Part shown: positions 35,656 through 45,207 of the stretch, one piece after another | How positions within the stretch are numbered: position 1 is the stretch's first letter | Layout: each line of letters opens with the position of its first letter | Notes under the pieces: generated by a model | Seen by the model: only the letters and a program-made list of their open reading frames with translations | What the model was told of the DNA's origin: nothing | Database searches by the model: none | Position numbers and translations under genes: made by a program | Assembly (NCBI RefSeq): GCF_900167105.1 | Contig: NZ_FUXE01000003.1 | Location: 62,001-126,000, forward strand | Source: Porphyromonas circumdentaria | GTDB taxonomy: Bacteria; Bacteroidota; Bacteroidia; Bacteroidales; Porphyromonadaceae | Length of the DNA: 64,000 bases | Direction of reading: 5' to 3'

Positions 35656-36765
35656 CTAATCTTGATGTTCGATTGCCTCTATGCTTTCATTGTCTTGTCC
35701 TCGCTCTGAATAGAGTTTGCGCAGAGGATTACGACGAGCATAGTCAAATCTATGTCGGTTGCGTATTGTGTCGATAGCTACATAAATGGCTTGGCGTAAA
35801 GATTCTTCAGAGGCTTTCCCCTGACCCGCAATGTCAAATCCAGTGCCATGGTCGGGAGAAGTGCGAACAATGGGAAGACCAGCCGTAAAATTCACGCCTT
35901 CATCCATAAATAGAGCTTTGAAAGGAGCCAATCCCTGGTCATGGTACAAAGAGAGGATGGCATCGTACTTAGAAAGCTCCGCTGAACCCCAAAAACCATC
36001 TGCAGCAAAGGGACCAAAGGCCAATAATCTCTCTTCTTCCAGAGCTCTCCTGATAGCGGGGGCTATTATCTCTTCCTCCTCTTTTCCAATAAGTCCATTA
36101 TCGCCACAGTGAGGGTTTAATCCCAAAACAGCAATCCTCGGTTTAGAGATATTGAAATCTCTCTGCAAAGATTGCTCTATATCTTTTAGTTTGGAAATAA
36201 TCAAATCTTGATTAATATTCTCGGGGACCTCTTTAATGGGCAAATGCGTGGTAGCTAAGGCAACTCGCACCTCGTCTTTCATTAAAATCATGAGAGGCTT
36301 TTTTCCCTCTTCAAGCCCACAACGGTCTCCCAAAAAGTCCGTATGTCCTTTATAAGGGAAGAGTTCTTGAGGCATGACAGACTTATTAATGGGGGCTGTT
36401 ACAAGAGCATCAATCCTTTTCTCCAATGCATGTTTTGTAGCCAGATCTAAAGCCTGATAGGCGGAATTTCCAGCCACCTCGGAGGGCACTCCAATATCTA
36501 CCTTAACTTCGTCCGAAACGCACGAAAGTATGTTAACCTCTCCCTCCACGGCCTCCTCGGGTAGAGATATTCTATTCCAGGGAGTAGTGTCCATCTTTAA
36601 TACTTTACGCCAGTAGCTTGCTACTTTCGGAGAGCCGTATATGATGGGAGTATAAAACTCGCACATATCGCTATTGGCAAAAATGCGGAGTAATAATTCG
36701 TAGTTAATACCATTGATATCCCCATGGGTAATACCAATGCGAGGTCTATATGTCTTTTTTTCCAT
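35656..36765 (-). CDS. pdxA: 4-hydroxythreonine-4-phosphate dehydrogenase
   Basis: 369 residues. It oxidises 4-phosphohydroxy-L-threonine on the way to pyridoxal phosphate. IGITHGDINGINYELLLRIF at the N-terminus, the metal-site histidines in PYKGHTDFLGDRCG and SLYHDQGLAPFKALF, and the C-terminal RTSPDHGTGFDIAGQGKA are all standard. It sits between a DUF4837 lipoprotein (16 bases) and the RecB-like gene (13 bases), an operon without obvious shared function. Confidence 0.95.
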   Translation of the reverse strand: MEKKTYRPRIGITHGDINGINYELLLRIFANSDMCEFYTPIIYGSPKVASYWRKVLKMDTTPWNRISLPEEAVEGEVNILSCVSDEVKVDIGVPSEVAGNSAYQALDLATKHALEKRIDALVTAPINKSVMPQELFPYKGHTDFLGDRCGLEEGKKPLMILMKDEVRVALATTHLPIKEVPENINQDLIISKLKDIEQSLQRDFNISKPRIAVLGLNPHCGDNGLIGKEEEEIIAPAIRRALEEERLLAFGPFAADGFWGSAELSKYDAILSLYHDQGLAPFKALFMDEGVNFTAGLPIVRTSPDHGTGFDIAGQGKASEESLRQAIYVAIDTIRNRHRFDYARRNPLRKLYSERGQDNESIEAIEHQD

Positions 36766-36781
36766 TTTATCTAAAGTCTCT

Positions 36782-37855
36782 TTACTCTGCTTCTGACCAC
36801 CAAATACCCTTGATAGCTTCTATATCAAACGCTTCCTGACTTACAGGTCTAAAAGAGAAAAGCGTAGCTTGTATACGGCGTATCAACTCCCGTTTGTTTT
36901 CGTTGGGATGATATACAAATCCCTCGATGTAATACATAGCTTTTTCCTCTGGTACCGTTAGTACATGAGCGACGAAAGGACCCGCCATAGCCGAAGAACC
37001 GCTTGTTTCCCATAATCCCTTTAGCTCTCTAATGATGGTGCCATTAGGCATTTTTATGAGACGATGCTTGGTGCTCCCCTCTGTGGTGGTCATATAGCTG
37101 TCTGGGGTTGCTCCTGGGATGTTTTTGCCTAATACACTGTCTCGTATTTGTAGCAGTCTCTCCTTTGAAAAATCTTCCCCTCCATTATAAGGATGCTTAT
37201 ATATGACTACATCTGTACGCTTAGAATAGGCATTATTGGAAAGCCACAAGAAATTCTCTCCCTTTTTGTAAGATTGAATATCCTCGGGCAAGTTGATATG
37301 GTAACCAAATAATTCCTTGCTGTAAGAGTCTGCTTTGGTACTGAAAGATTTTTTCCAAAGCTCGGCATACCTATATAGTTCATGACGCAGTAGTAAGTTG
37401 CGTACCATACCGCCCTTATGCTCTGCTAATGTTTTTAAGGAGTCCTTAGAGGGCACTTGTATAACGATTACCAATTGCCCTTTGGCCCACTCGTCATAAC
37501 TGTATTTCACGGCATTGTGAGAATATATTGCCCCATCATTTTGTACAATTACAATATTGCGAGTATTGCGCAGAAAATCTTCAAAATTGTGCGTGGCAAC
37601 GGTTTGTACTTTCATCCACGGCTCTATCTGGGGTAGGGCAGTAACCTCTTCCTGTAGCATTTCTTTTACTATTTCGCCCGATATAGAGGAGAGCAAATCT
37701 TCGTCCATAACGAGAAGCAACTCCCCAGGACTTCCACTTGCAGAGTTAAAGGTATTACTCCCCCCCTTACAAGAAAAGAAAAGTGATGAGAAGAGCCCAA
37801 GAAATAGGGCGTAGAGCACTGTGTTTCTTTTTGTTATATGTAATTTCACATTCAT
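36782..37855 (-). CDS. DUF4837-family lipoprotein
   Basis: 357 residues. The N-terminus is a lipoprotein signal: basic KLHITKR, a hydrophobic stretch, then the lipobox LFFSC with Cys29. The rest matches the DUF4837 pattern of Bacteroidota (SGSPGELLLVMDEDLL, then IVKEMLQEEVTALPQIEP, and later FVYHPNENKRELIRRIQA). It should be anchored to a membrane in the periplasm. Function is unknown. It is first in the operon with pdxA and the RecB-like gene. Confidence 0.85.
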   Translation of the reverse strand: MNVKLHITKRNTVLYALFLGLFSSLFFSCKGGSNTFNSASGSPGELLLVMDEDLLSSISGEIVKEMLQEEVTALPQIEPWMKVQTVATHNFEDFLRNTRNIVIVQNDGAIYSHNAVKYSYDEWAKGQLVIVIQVPSKDSLKTLAEHKGGMVRNLLLRHELYRYAELWKKSFSTKADSYSKELFGYHINLPEDIQSYKKGENFLWLSNNAYSKRTDVVIYKHPYNGGEDFSKERLLQIRDSVLGKNIPGATPDSYMTTTEGSTKHRLIKMPNGTIIRELKGLWETSGSSAMAGPFVAHVLTVPEEKAMYYIEGFVYHPNENKRELIRRIQATLFSFRPVSQEAFDIEAIKGIWWSEAE

Positions 37856-37893
37856 ACGATATAGATTTATACAAAAGATTTATCCTTTTCCTC

Positions 37894-37901
37894 CAAAGTT
37901 A
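37894..37901 (-). promoter_or_regulatory. Promoter -7 box for the DUF4837-pdxA-recB-like operon
   Basis: TAACTTTG on the minus strand, 38 bases before the DUF4837 ATG; no clear TTG upstream. Confidence 0.4.
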
Positions 37902-37951
37902 GCACTTTTATCTATTGTACTATACGCTTTGGAACTCTAAAATGTCGAACT

Positions 37952-39343
37952 CTAAACGACCTCAAGCACTAATATCTGAGTTGTTGTTTCCTTAACTAGC
38001 AGAGCATCTGTACGAGTATAGGGCATTAGCCATAGAGGAATAGCCTCGAGTGTCAAAAGAGGAACTCTCTTTCTTTCTCTCTCGGTTAGTTTCTGCTCTC
38101 GGAGTATTTTTTTTATCTCTTTCTGTCCTCGCAGTCCTAAGGGTCTTATCTTACTACTCAACTCGGGAAGAGCCAAGTGCAAAGAGAGTGTACCCTGCGG
38201 AGGAAAGCTATACGCACTAACGTCAATTAGGGCTATGTTTTTACCTTTTTGAACAGGAGCTTGCTCACAAAAAGTGTATCGTATTGTTCCATAGGGTGTA
38301 TTGCACTCTCCAGAACGCTCTGTCAGTTCCAGTGTTAAAGGAGGAATGCTTTGAAAAGTATCCTCTCTTGAGGATATAAAGATCCTTCCATAGGAGCGGG
38401 TTACCTGATGAGTAGGCGAGTAGATCGTTGCCGACTCTTTTTCTGTAAGTCGATAGGCAAATTTCTCTAATTCGTTACGGGTAAATCCCTTTGAGGAGAG
38501 TATTTCGTGTAAAATAGCAAGAGGAGCTTGAGAGGTGGCTATAGGTTCGCACAAATATACTTCTGTAGTCTCATCTTTGCTCGCTATGTACGCCTCTTGT
38601 AGGATGCTCTCTACTCTCTGAATATATAGCTCTTGTACCTCTCGCAGATTTTCAAAAAGGCGTTGAGTCGCCTCTAAAAAGTTGGGGTTTAGATGGTCAA
38701 AGTGGGGTAGGATAGAGTGCCTTATATAGTTGCGACGAATAGAGGTATCTTGATTGGTGTGATCTATGCAATACTTTTCTCCCAATACTTCGAGGAAGCT
38801 GTATATGTGTTTGGGATCAATTTCCAAAAAAGGTCTGATGATATTGTCTCTTCTAATTGGAATCCCTTTTAATCCTTTGATGCCCGACCCAAGGGCTATA
38901 TTGCCCAGTAATGTCTCTACATTATCCTGTAAGTGATGTGCTACGGCAATTTTCTTAATGGAATGCTTTTTTATCTCCTCTTGGAAAGCAGTATACCGAA
39001 GATTACGAGCGGCCATCTCTATGGAGATTTTTTCTCGCTCTGCATGGAGCTTAGTGTCGAAACTACACACAGAGAGCGGGATAGAGTAGCGCGCACAAAG
39101 AGCTTTACAAAAAGAGGCATCTTGATTGCTATCTTCTCCACGTAAGTGAAAGTTACAATGCAAGGCCACACATGGGTAGCCACATATAGATAGGGAGATT
39201 AATAGAGCGACCGAGTCGGCTCCTCCACTTAGCCCAACAAGCACCTTTTCGTTGGGTGTAAGTAAAGAGTGTTTTTCTATGGTCTCTTTTACCTTCTTAA
39301 TAAGAGGGTGGTGATAAACAGTAGTGTCTACTCTTCGTATCAT
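37952..39343 (-). CDS. tilS: tRNA(Ile)-lysidine synthase
   Basis: 463 residues. It adds lysine to C34 of the tRNA-Ile that reads AUA, an essential step. The PP-loop ATP motif SGGADS is at 39-44, followed by HCNFHLRGEDSNQDASFC, AVAHHLQDNVETLL (HxxxD) and the FLEIDPKHIYSFL segment. The C-terminal tRNA-binding part has SSKIRPLGLRGQKEIKKIL. Length is in the normal range. A terminator lies between it and the upstream zinc-ribbon gene, so it probably has its own promoter, which I could not place. Confidence 0.93.
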   Translation of the reverse strand: MIRRVDTTVYHHPLIKKVKETIEKHSLLTPNEKVLVGLSGGADSVALLISLSICGYPCVALHCNFHLRGEDSNQDASFCKALCARYSIPLSVCSFDTKLHAEREKISIEMAARNLRYTAFQEEIKKHSIKKIAVAHHLQDNVETLLGNIALGSGIKGLKGIPIRRDNIIRPFLEIDPKHIYSFLEVLGEKYCIDHTNQDTSIRRNYIRHSILPHFDHLNPNFLEATQRLFENLREVQELYIQRVESILQEAYIASKDETTEVYLCEPIATSQAPLAILHEILSSKGFTRNELEKFAYRLTEKESATIYSPTHQVTRSYGRIFISSREDTFQSIPPLTLELTERSGECNTPYGTIRYTFCEQAPVQKGKNIALIDVSAYSFPPQGTLSLHLALPELSSKIRPLGLRGQKEIKKILREQKLTERERKRVPLLTLEAIPLWLMPYTRTDALLVKETTTQILVLEVV

Positions 39344-39373
39344 TACTCAGGAATAATATTCTGCCTAAAAAGA

Positions 39374-39416
39374 AAAATTCTTTGCAGTTGGGACCTCCCA
39401 GCATACAAAGAATTTT
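39374..39416 (-). terminator. Terminator of the aspS-NIF3-zinc-ribbon operon
   Basis: Read on the minus strand, AAAATTCTTTG pairs perfectly with CAAAGAATTTT, with an inner CTGGG/CCCA stem, and is followed by TTTTTCTTTTT. It lies 32 bases after the zinc-ribbon stop and before tilS. Confidence 0.8.
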
Positions 39417-39447
39417 ATGTAGATAGTAATAAACTGCAACGAATCTA

Positions 39448-40215
39448 TTAAGCGTTTTCCATCAAATCTGGATCAATAATAATGCGACCACAATACTCGC
39501 AGATAGTAATCTTTTTACAGAGCTTTATCTCTAATTGGTGCTGGGGAGGAATACGGTTAAAGCAACCACCACAGGCATCTCTGTCAATAGGTACTACGGC
39601 AAGACCATTGCGAGCTCCACTACGAATACGCATAAAACCAGAAAGCAAGCGAGGGTCGTCAATATCCTTTTCAAGCTCTGCAGCTTGGGCGCGAAGTCTT
39701 TCCTCCTCCTCATGTGTTTCTTTGATGATATCGTCAAGCTCGGCTTTCTTTGCTTTTAAGTCTTCCGAACGCAAATCATACAACTCCTTCAATGCGTTTA
39801 TATCTGCCTTGCGTGTTTGTAACTCAGCTGTATACTCACGTATTTTCTTTTCGGAATACTCAACCTCCAACTCTTGATACTCGATCTCTTTTGATAAGTT
39901 GTCGTACTCTCTATTGTTACGTACTCTATCCAACTGCGCACGATACTTCTCTAAAAGCTCTCGAGATTGAGCAATCTTTGTTTTTTCTGCCGTAACAGAT
40001 TGTGTTAAACTTTTAGCAGAAGCTGTATAGTTTTCAAGTCTTGTATGAATACCTACCAGTTCATCTTCTATGTGTTGTACCTCTATAGGAAGCTCCCCTC
40101 GCAAGGTTTCTATCTTATCTATACGGGAGAGGGTCATTTGTAAACGGGCTACTGCTTTCAGTCTTTCTGCAATCTGTTGCTCTTCGTTTTGAGGTGTCGT
40201 CTGTTTATTAGGCAT
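39448..40215 (-). CDS. Coiled-coil zinc-ribbon protein (C4-type, DUF164-like)
   Basis: 255 residues from ATG 40215 (MPNKQTTPQNEEQ); an upstream ATG at 40254 overlaps the NIF3 gene and adds a non-conserved tail. Residues about 15-185 form a long coiled coil, rich in Glu, Lys, Arg and Leu. The C-terminus has a C4 zinc ribbon, CGGCFNRIPP and CEYCGRIII. This is the family found across bacteria beside the NIF3-like gene, as here (10-base gap). The molecular function is not settled. Confidence 0.85.
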   Translation of the reverse strand: MPNKQTTPQNEEQQIAERLKAVARLQMTLSRIDKIETLRGELPIEVQHIEDELVGIHTRLENYTASAKSLTQSVTAEKTKIAQSRELLEKYRAQLDRVRNNREYDNLSKEIEYQELEVEYSEKKIREYTAELQTRKADINALKELYDLRSEDLKAKKAELDDIIKETHEEEERLRAQAAELEKDIDDPRLLSGFMRIRSGARNGLAVVPIDRDACGGCFNRIPPQHQLEIKLCKKITICEYCGRIIIDPDLMENA

Positions 40216-40225
40216 ATCTAAATGG

Positions 40226-41323
40226 TTATAAGTAGTTAACCGGATTAAAATCACTCTTTGCTATCCGAACTACAAAGTTAGCAAAATTCGCCAATATGTT
40301 CTCTTCACAAAAAGAACAAAATATGGATTCACTCTCAAAATGCCCTATGGTGGCCAGTAGAATCTGCCCTTGAGCATCGAGAAAATCGTTATACTTAGCC
40401 TCTCCCGTAATATAGGCATCTGCTCCAGAGGCTATGGCATTGGAGAGGAAACTACCGCCGCTTCCCCCACACAGGGCTATTCTTTTTATCTTTTTGCATA
40501 AAGGTTGGGAATAAGCAACACGCTCTACTTTTTCAAAATCTTTCAAGCAAGCCAGTAAATCCTTTTCACTGATGGGTTCAATAAGTTCTCCTACGATACC
40601 CGTACCCACGTGTGGATTTTTATTAGCAAGAGGTATGATGTCAAAAGCAGGCTCTTCGTAGGGATGAGCCTCGTATAGTGCCTTGAGAACGGCAGATAGA
40701 TGCTCTTGAGGCACAAGTACTTGGAGGGCAAATTCATCGCTTCGATGAATTTCGCCTACTATTCCCGAATAGGGGTTGGCTCCCTCTAAGGGGCGAAAAC
40801 TTCCAATTCCCGAGGTCCTGAAAGAACAGTGGTCATAGGCCCCCAAACGACCCGCTCCCGAGAGCGAAAGTGCTCTTTCTACCCCCTCCAAAGCCTCTGG
40901 AGGAAGCATCACAACCAATTTATACAACTGTCCTGACAAAGGGACCAAAGAACGTGTGTGTTGTAACCCTAATCGATCGGCTAAAAGTCGGTTGATACCC
41001 AAGGAGGCGTTATCCACACTGGTATGAGCGGCGTAAATGGCAATATCATGCTTGATGGCCAAGGCTACTACCCGCTCTTGATAGGTGTGTGTAGATACTC
41101 TCTTTAGTGGATGAAACAGAATAGGATGATGCGTAATCAAAAGATTAGCCCCGCAGGCTATTGCCTCTTGGACCGTACTCTCTGTTGTTTCTACCGCCAA
41201 CAAGACTCCTTGACACTCCTTCTCGGGGTCTCCTACCTGCCAACCACTATTGTCCCACCTCTCTTGTAAGGAAAGAGGGGCTACACGCTCAATAGAGGCA
41301 ATGATATCTCTATGTAAAGGCAT
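40226..41323 (-). CDS. NIF3-like dinuclear metal-centre protein
   Basis: 365 residues from ATG 41323 (MPLHRDIIASIE), 10 bases after the aspS stop; an ATG at 41389 lies within aspS and is unlikely. Members form hexamers with a two-metal site; LLITHHPILFHPLK gives the His pair and ATIGHFESE the C-terminal ligands. A central insert (about 135-240; ILVPQEHLSAVLKAL and AHPYEEPAFDIIPL) is the extra PII-like domain of the long YqfO form. Annotated in databases as GTP cyclohydrolase I type 2, but the physiological role is uncertain. Confidence 0.9.
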   Translation of the reverse strand: MPLHRDIIASIERVAPLSLQERWDNSGWQVGDPEKECQGVLLAVETTESTVQEAIACGANLLITHHPILFHPLKRVSTHTYQERVVALAIKHDIAIYAAHTSVDNASLGINRLLADRLGLQHTRSLVPLSGQLYKLVVMLPPEALEGVERALSLSGAGRLGAYDHCSFRTSGIGSFRPLEGANPYSGIVGEIHRSDEFALQVLVPQEHLSAVLKALYEAHPYEEPAFDIIPLANKNPHVGTGIVGELIEPISEKDLLACLKDFEKVERVAYSQPLCKKIKRIALCGGSGGSFLSNAIASGADAYITGEAKYNDFLDAQGQILLATIGHFESESIFCSFCEENILANFANFVVRIAKSDFNPVNYL

Positions 41324-41333
41324 CCGAAAAGGA

Positions 41334-43088
41334 TTATTGAGTAATAGGTTTAATTTGAATGCTAAGCTCGTCCAATTGCTCTTGGTCAATCTTAGAAGGT
41401 GCCTCTATCATAACATCACGCCCTGCGTTGTTTTTAGGGAAGGCAATACAGTCTCTAATGGAGTCTAACCCTGCCATAATAGCGACCCACCTGTCCAGTC
41501 CGAAAGCAACACCTCCATGAGGGGGAGCTCCGTACTTAAAGGCATTCATAAGGAAGCCAAATTGTTCCTCGGCTTTCTCTGGGGTAAAGCCCAAGACTTC
41601 AAACATTTTGTGTTGTAGCTCCGAATCGTGAATACGAATAGAGCCGCCGCCGACTTCCACACCATTGATAACCATATCGTAAGCATTGGCACGAACCGAC
41701 TTGGGATCTTTATCCAAGAGGGCAATATCCTCTTCCTTGGGAGAAGTGAAAGGGTGGTGCATAGCGTAAAAACGTTGGGTCTCTTCGTCCCACTCCAAGA
41801 GAGGGAAGTCCACCACCCATAGACACTCAAATCGATTAGGGTCTCTCAAATTCAGCTCGTCTCCCATATGTAGACGCAGTGTACCGAGCTGCTTTTGAGT
41901 AGTTTCTCGCTCTCCCATTAGCACAAGTAGCATATCTCCGGCTTCTGCCTTTGTAGAGAGGGCTATCGCTTTCAAATCTTCGGGTGTAAAAAACTTGTCA
42001 ATACTACTCTTGAAAGAGCCATCGGCATTGTACTTTATCCATACCAACCCTTTGGCACCGACTTGCGGACGCTTAACAAAATCCGTAAGGGCATCGATTT
42101 GCTTACGAGTATATTCGCTTGCTTGGGGTACAACAATCGCTCCCACGTAAGGAGCTTCTTCCATCAAAGACATACCCTTACCGTGGCAAAGGTCTGTTAT
42201 TTCATTGATTTCCATCCCGAAGCGAATGTCTGGCTTATCGCATCCGTATTTGCTCATGGCCTCATGCCAAGTCATGCGTCTAAAGGGAGTGGGAATAGAT
42301 ATGTTTCTGATTTTACTGAAAAGCTCCACGGCAAGCCCCTCGAAAACCTCAAGTACGTCATTTTGTTTGACGAAGCTCATTTCGCAGTCTATCTGAGTAA
42401 ACTCGGGTTGTCTGTCGGCTCTCAAGTCTTCGTCGCGAAAGCATTTCACAATCTGAAAGTATCGATCCATGCCTGCTACCATAAGGAGCTGTTTGAATGT
42501 TTGAGGAGACTGAGGGAGGGCATAAAACTCTCCTTGATTCATACGAGAGGGGACCACAAAGTCTCTCGCACCCTCAGGGGTAGACTTTATGAGCATGGGA
42601 GTTTCTATCTCTAAGAAGTTCAAACTATCGAGATAGTTACGAGTTATGAGAGCCATACGATGGCGCAACTCTATATTGCTTCTTACAGGGGTACGACGCA
42701 GGTCGAGATAACGATATTTCATGCGAAGCTCATCTCCTCCATCAGAAACATCTTCTATGGTAAAAGGAGGGGTCTCTGATGGGTTCAATAAAGAGCAATC
42801 GGTTACTTCTATTTCGATATCACCCGTAGGGATACGATTGTTTTTGGAGGATCGCTCACGTACAACGCCAGTAGCCTGCAATACGCACTCTCGTCCCAAT
42901 TGATCCACAACCTTATCCAACTCGGGGTGGTTGGAGTCGAAAACAAGTTGGGTAATACCATACCTGTCACGAAGATCGATGAAAGTCATAGCCCCCATAC
43001 GACGAATTTTACTCACCCATCCTGCAAGAGTGACCTTTTTGTCAATATCCTTAATTCGGAGTTCTCCGCATGTATTTGTTCTGTACAT
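41334..43088 (-). CDS. aspS: Aspartyl-tRNA synthetase
   Basis: 584 residues from ATG 43088 ([11 protein letters not shown]); an ATG at 43184 adds 32 non-conserved residues that overlap a repeat region. It charges tRNA-Asp. An N-terminal OB-fold anticodon domain ([20 protein letters not shown]) is followed by the class II core with motif 2 [18 protein letters not shown], the bacterial insert domain (about 280-420), and motif 3 [13 protein letters not shown]. Length is normal for the bacterial type. First gene of a three-gene operon. Confidence 0.95.
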   Translation of the reverse strand: MYRTNTCGELRIKDIDKKVTLAGWVSKIRRMGAMTFIDLRDRYGITQLVFDSNHPELDKVVDQLGRECVLQATGVVRERSSKNNRIPTGDIEIEVTDCSLLNPSETPPFTIEDVSDGGDELRMKYRYLDLRRTPVRSNIELRHRMALITRNYLDSLNFLEIETPMLIKSTPEGARDFVVPSRMNQGEFYALPQSPQTFKQLLMVAGMDRYFQIVKCFRDEDLRADRQPEFTQIDCEMSFVKQNDVLEVFEGLAVELFSKIRNISIPTPFRRMTWHEAMSKYGCDKPDIRFGMEINEITDLCHGKGMSLMEEAPYVGAIVVPQASEYTRKQIDALTDFVKRPQVGAKGLVWIKYNADGSFKSSIDKFFTPEDLKAIALSTKAEAGDMLLVLMGERETTQKQLGTLRLHMGDELNLRDPNRFECLWVVDFPLLEWDEETQRFYAMHHPFTSPKEEDIALLDKDPKSVRANAYDMVINGVEVGGGSIRIHDSELQHKMFEVLGFTPEKAEEQFGFLMNAFKYGAPPHGGVAFGLDRWVAIMAGLDSIRDCIAFPKNNAGRDVMIEAPSKIDQEQLDELSIQIKPITQ

Positions 43089-43117
43089 TGTCAATTTGTT
43101 TTTGATATTTATAGTTA

Positions 43118-43125
43118 CAAAAGTA
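43118..43125 (-). promoter_or_regulatory. Promoter -7 box for aspS
   Basis: TACTTTTG on the minus strand, 29 bases before the chosen aspS ATG; a TTG is 17 bases upstream, a little close. It supports the start at 43088. Confidence 0.45.
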
Positions 43126-43224
43126 CACAAAGAATGGTTACGCAAGGGAGGCATACCCTCAAAGTATTTATTATTTCTTTTCATCTTGTACTATCGGGTG
43201 TATCTTGGGCTTTTGAAAGGAGAA

Positions 43225-43306
43225 AAGTTTGCATATAAGCAGATGGAAGTTTACACAGAAGGAAAGTTGAGTTTGCATAGGAGGGAATGAAAGTTTAGAC
43301 AGGACC
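43225..43306 (+). repeat. Four degenerate 22-bp repeat units
   Basis: Units begin at 43225 (AAGTTTGCATATAAGCAGAT), 43247 (shortened to 16-17 bases), 43264 (AAGTTGAGTTTGCATAGGAG) and 43286. They share AAGTT, TTTGCATA and a GGAGGG-like end with the units at 23137-23201. Confidence 0.5.
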
Positions 43307-43524
43307 TTTTTAGACCTTTGTCAAACCTTTGTCTCCATATAAAATGTAATTAGCTATTCTATACGCCCTTGTGATATATTTTCATCTGCTCTTTTCGGAA
43401 GTTCTATTCAACTTCGAGAGTATGAAGCTACAGCGAGAGAAGATCATTTCTATTAAGAGGGGATGAAAAGAGTGCTTAAAACGAGGATACTGCTTCTACA
43501 AAGAATGTTTTTGCAAGAAGCATA

Positions 43525-43555
43525 TTGCATTTTACAGAATAATAGCTACCTTTGC
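43525..43555 (+). promoter_or_regulatory. Promoter of metK
   Basis: TTG at 43525-43527, 19 bases, then TACCTTTGC at 43547-43555: a full Bacteroidota promoter. Transcription should start near 43561, some 20 bases before the riboswitch. Confidence 0.8.
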
Positions 43556-43582
43556 GGTGAACAGTTCAGAGAAGAATTGTTA

Positions 43583-43638
43583 CTGTGGACGGATTTGTAA
43601 AGCTTGCAACCACAAGAAAAAATGCTAAAACTTTCTCC
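43583..43638 (+). promoter_or_regulatory. SAM-II riboswitch upstream of metK
   Basis: The compact SAM-II pattern is present: stem GTGG (43585-43588) with CCAC, enclosing GGATTTG and the invariant CTTGCA, then after an A-rich linker the pseudoknot strand ATGCTAAAA followed by CTTT. It resembles the alphaproteobacterial SAM-II form (GTGG, GATTTG, GCTTGCA, CCAC, GCTAAAA). Sensing S-adenosylmethionine ahead of SAM synthetase would give feedback repression. It is about 190 bases from the ATG, so it does not directly cover the ribosome site. Confidence 0.85.
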
Positions 43639-43824
43639 CTAACAGCAGAAAGCAATGCACTTGCCTTTCTTCCATTAAAGGCTTATTCTTGAAACGGTGC
43701 TCTCGTTAACCCGAGCTTGTTCTTTACAACTTCTACAAATGTTCTCTCTGATGTTGCCTCCTCTTCTTTGAAAGAAAGTGGAGTCTACTGTTCCTTATAA
43801 ACATTAGATTGATAGAAGTTATTT

Positions 43825-45117
43825 ATGAGTTATTTATTTACATCTGAATCTGTTTCAGAAGGGCACCCAGACAAAGTGTGCGATCAAATTTCGGATGCAG
43901 TAGTAGACTATCTTTTAGCTGCAGACCCCCACTCAAAGGTAGCTTGTGAGTCTCTTGCAACTCGTGGGCAAGTTGTAGTTGCAGGGGAGGTAAGAAGTAA
44001 TGCATTCGTCGATATTGATTCTGTAGTGCGCGATGTAGTACGTCGTATAGGATATACAAAGTCGAACTATGGATTTGATGCCGAGAGTTGCGGTGTTTTA
44101 TCTGCTATTCACGATCAAAGTCAGGATATTAACCGAGGAGTAGATCGTACCTCTCCCGAGGAGCAGGGGGCGGGAGATCAAGGTATGATGTTTGGTTATG
44201 CTACCAATGAAACACCTGATTATATGCCTCTTCCCGTAGCTCTTTCGCACTCTATTTTGAAAGAGTTGTCCAATATACGGAAGAGCACTCCCTCTTTGAT
44301 GCCTTATTTGCGTCCTGATGCCAAGAGCCAAGTAACAGTCGAGTATAGCGATGACCACAAACCCCTCAAGGTGCATACAATAGTCGTATCTACGCAACAC
44401 GACGAATTTATTACGCCATCTACAGGCTCTTTTGCTACTCAAGAAGAGGCCGACGAGGCGATGAGAAGCAAGATAGAGCAGGATATCCGCACCATTGTTT
44501 TGCCACGTATAGAGGCAATGTATGGAGAGCAATATAAATCTCTCTTTGCCGATGGCTATCGTCTTTTTGTGAATCCGACTGGAAAATTTGTTATCGGAGG
44601 GCCTGCAGGAGATACAGGACTAACGGGACGCAAGATTATAGTAGACACCTACGGGGGACGTAGTAGTCATGGGGGAGGAGCTTTCTCGGGTAAAGACCCT
44701 TCAAAGGTAGACCGTTCCGCAGCCTATGCTGCTCGCCATATCGCAAAGAACTTAGTCGCAGCAGGAGTGGCAGAAGAGGTGAAAGTACAAATTGCTTATG
44801 CTATCGGGGTGGCAGAGCCTGTTAGTGTCAATATAGATACCAACGGAACTTCTCATGTATCCCTTCCCGATGGAGAAATTGCACAAAAGGTAGCAGAGAT
44901 TTTTGACCTGCGCCCCTATGCTATCGAGCAACGATTAGGTTTACGACAACCCATCTATCAAGAGACTGCTTCGTATGGACACTTTGGGCGTACGCCAGAG
45001 AAAGTAACCAAGCGATTTGACTATTTCCATAACAAAACTGTAGAAGTAGAGGTGGAACTCTTTACTTGGGAAAAGCTCGACTATGTAGAGCGAGTGAAAG
45101 AGGCTTTTGGCTTATAA
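43825..45117 (+). CDS. metK: S-adenosylmethionine synthetase
   Basis: 430 residues, the longer Bacteroidota form (E. coli has about 384). It makes S-adenosylmethionine from methionine and ATP. SEGHPDKVCD (11-20), GAGDQGMMFGYA and GGRSSHGGGAFSGKD followed by PSKVDRSAAYAAR are the substrate and metal signatures. A strong promoter and a SAM-II riboswitch lie upstream. A hairpin terminator shared with the convergent glycerate kinase gene follows. Confidence 0.97.
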   Translation: MSYLFTSESVSEGHPDKVCDQISDAVVDYLLAADPHSKVACESLATRGQVVVAGEVRSNAFVDIDSVVRDVVRRIGYTKSNYGFDAESCGVLSAIHDQSQDINRGVDRTSPEEQGAGDQGMMFGYATNETPDYMPLPVALSHSILKELSNIRKSTPSLMPYLRPDAKSQVTVEYSDDHKPLKVHTIVVSTQHDEFITPSTGSFATQEEADEAMRSKIEQDIRTIVLPRIEAMYGEQYKSLFADGYRLFVNPTGKFVIGGPAGDTGLTGRKIIVDTYGGRSSHGGGAFSGKDPSKVDRSAAYAARHIAKNLVAAGVAEEVKVQIAYAIGVAEPVSVNIDTNGTSHVSLPDGEIAQKVAEIFDLRPYAIEQRLGLRQPIYQETASYGHFGRTPEKVTKRFDYFHNKTVEVEVELFTWEKLDYVERVKEAFGL

Positions 45118-45140
45118 TAGCCCCCTAATAGAGTATCAAA

Positions 45141-45178
45141 AAAGAACCTCTCCTATTGCGTTAGGGGAGGTTCTTTCG
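45141..45178. terminator. Bidirectional terminator metK / glycerate kinase
   Basis: A 15-bp stem (AAAGAACCTCTCCTA with TAGGGGAGGTTCTTT, one G-U pair) around a six-base loop. A and T runs on both flanks allow it to work for both convergent genes. Confidence 0.85.
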
Positions 45179-45207
45179 TATAAAGTGGTTTTGTGAAATA
45201 ATCTCTT

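Larger units (their letters stand above)
43089..43824. other. Intergenic region aspS-metK
   Basis: 735 bases between divergent genes. It holds the aspS promoter box, four degenerate 22-bp repeat units (43225-43306), the metK promoter (43525-43555), the SAM-II riboswitch (43583-43638) and a further 190-base leader. Nothing recognised at 43307-43520. Confidence 0.6.

Noticed and set aside
41546-42614. Several 60-180 codon frames opposite or inside aspS
   Set aside because: All overlap the fully conserved aspS coding sequence and lack family features.
43660-43690. Rho-independent terminator after the SAM-II aptamer
   Set aside because: GCCTTT/AAAGGC is only a six-base stem and is followed by TTATTC, not a T run.
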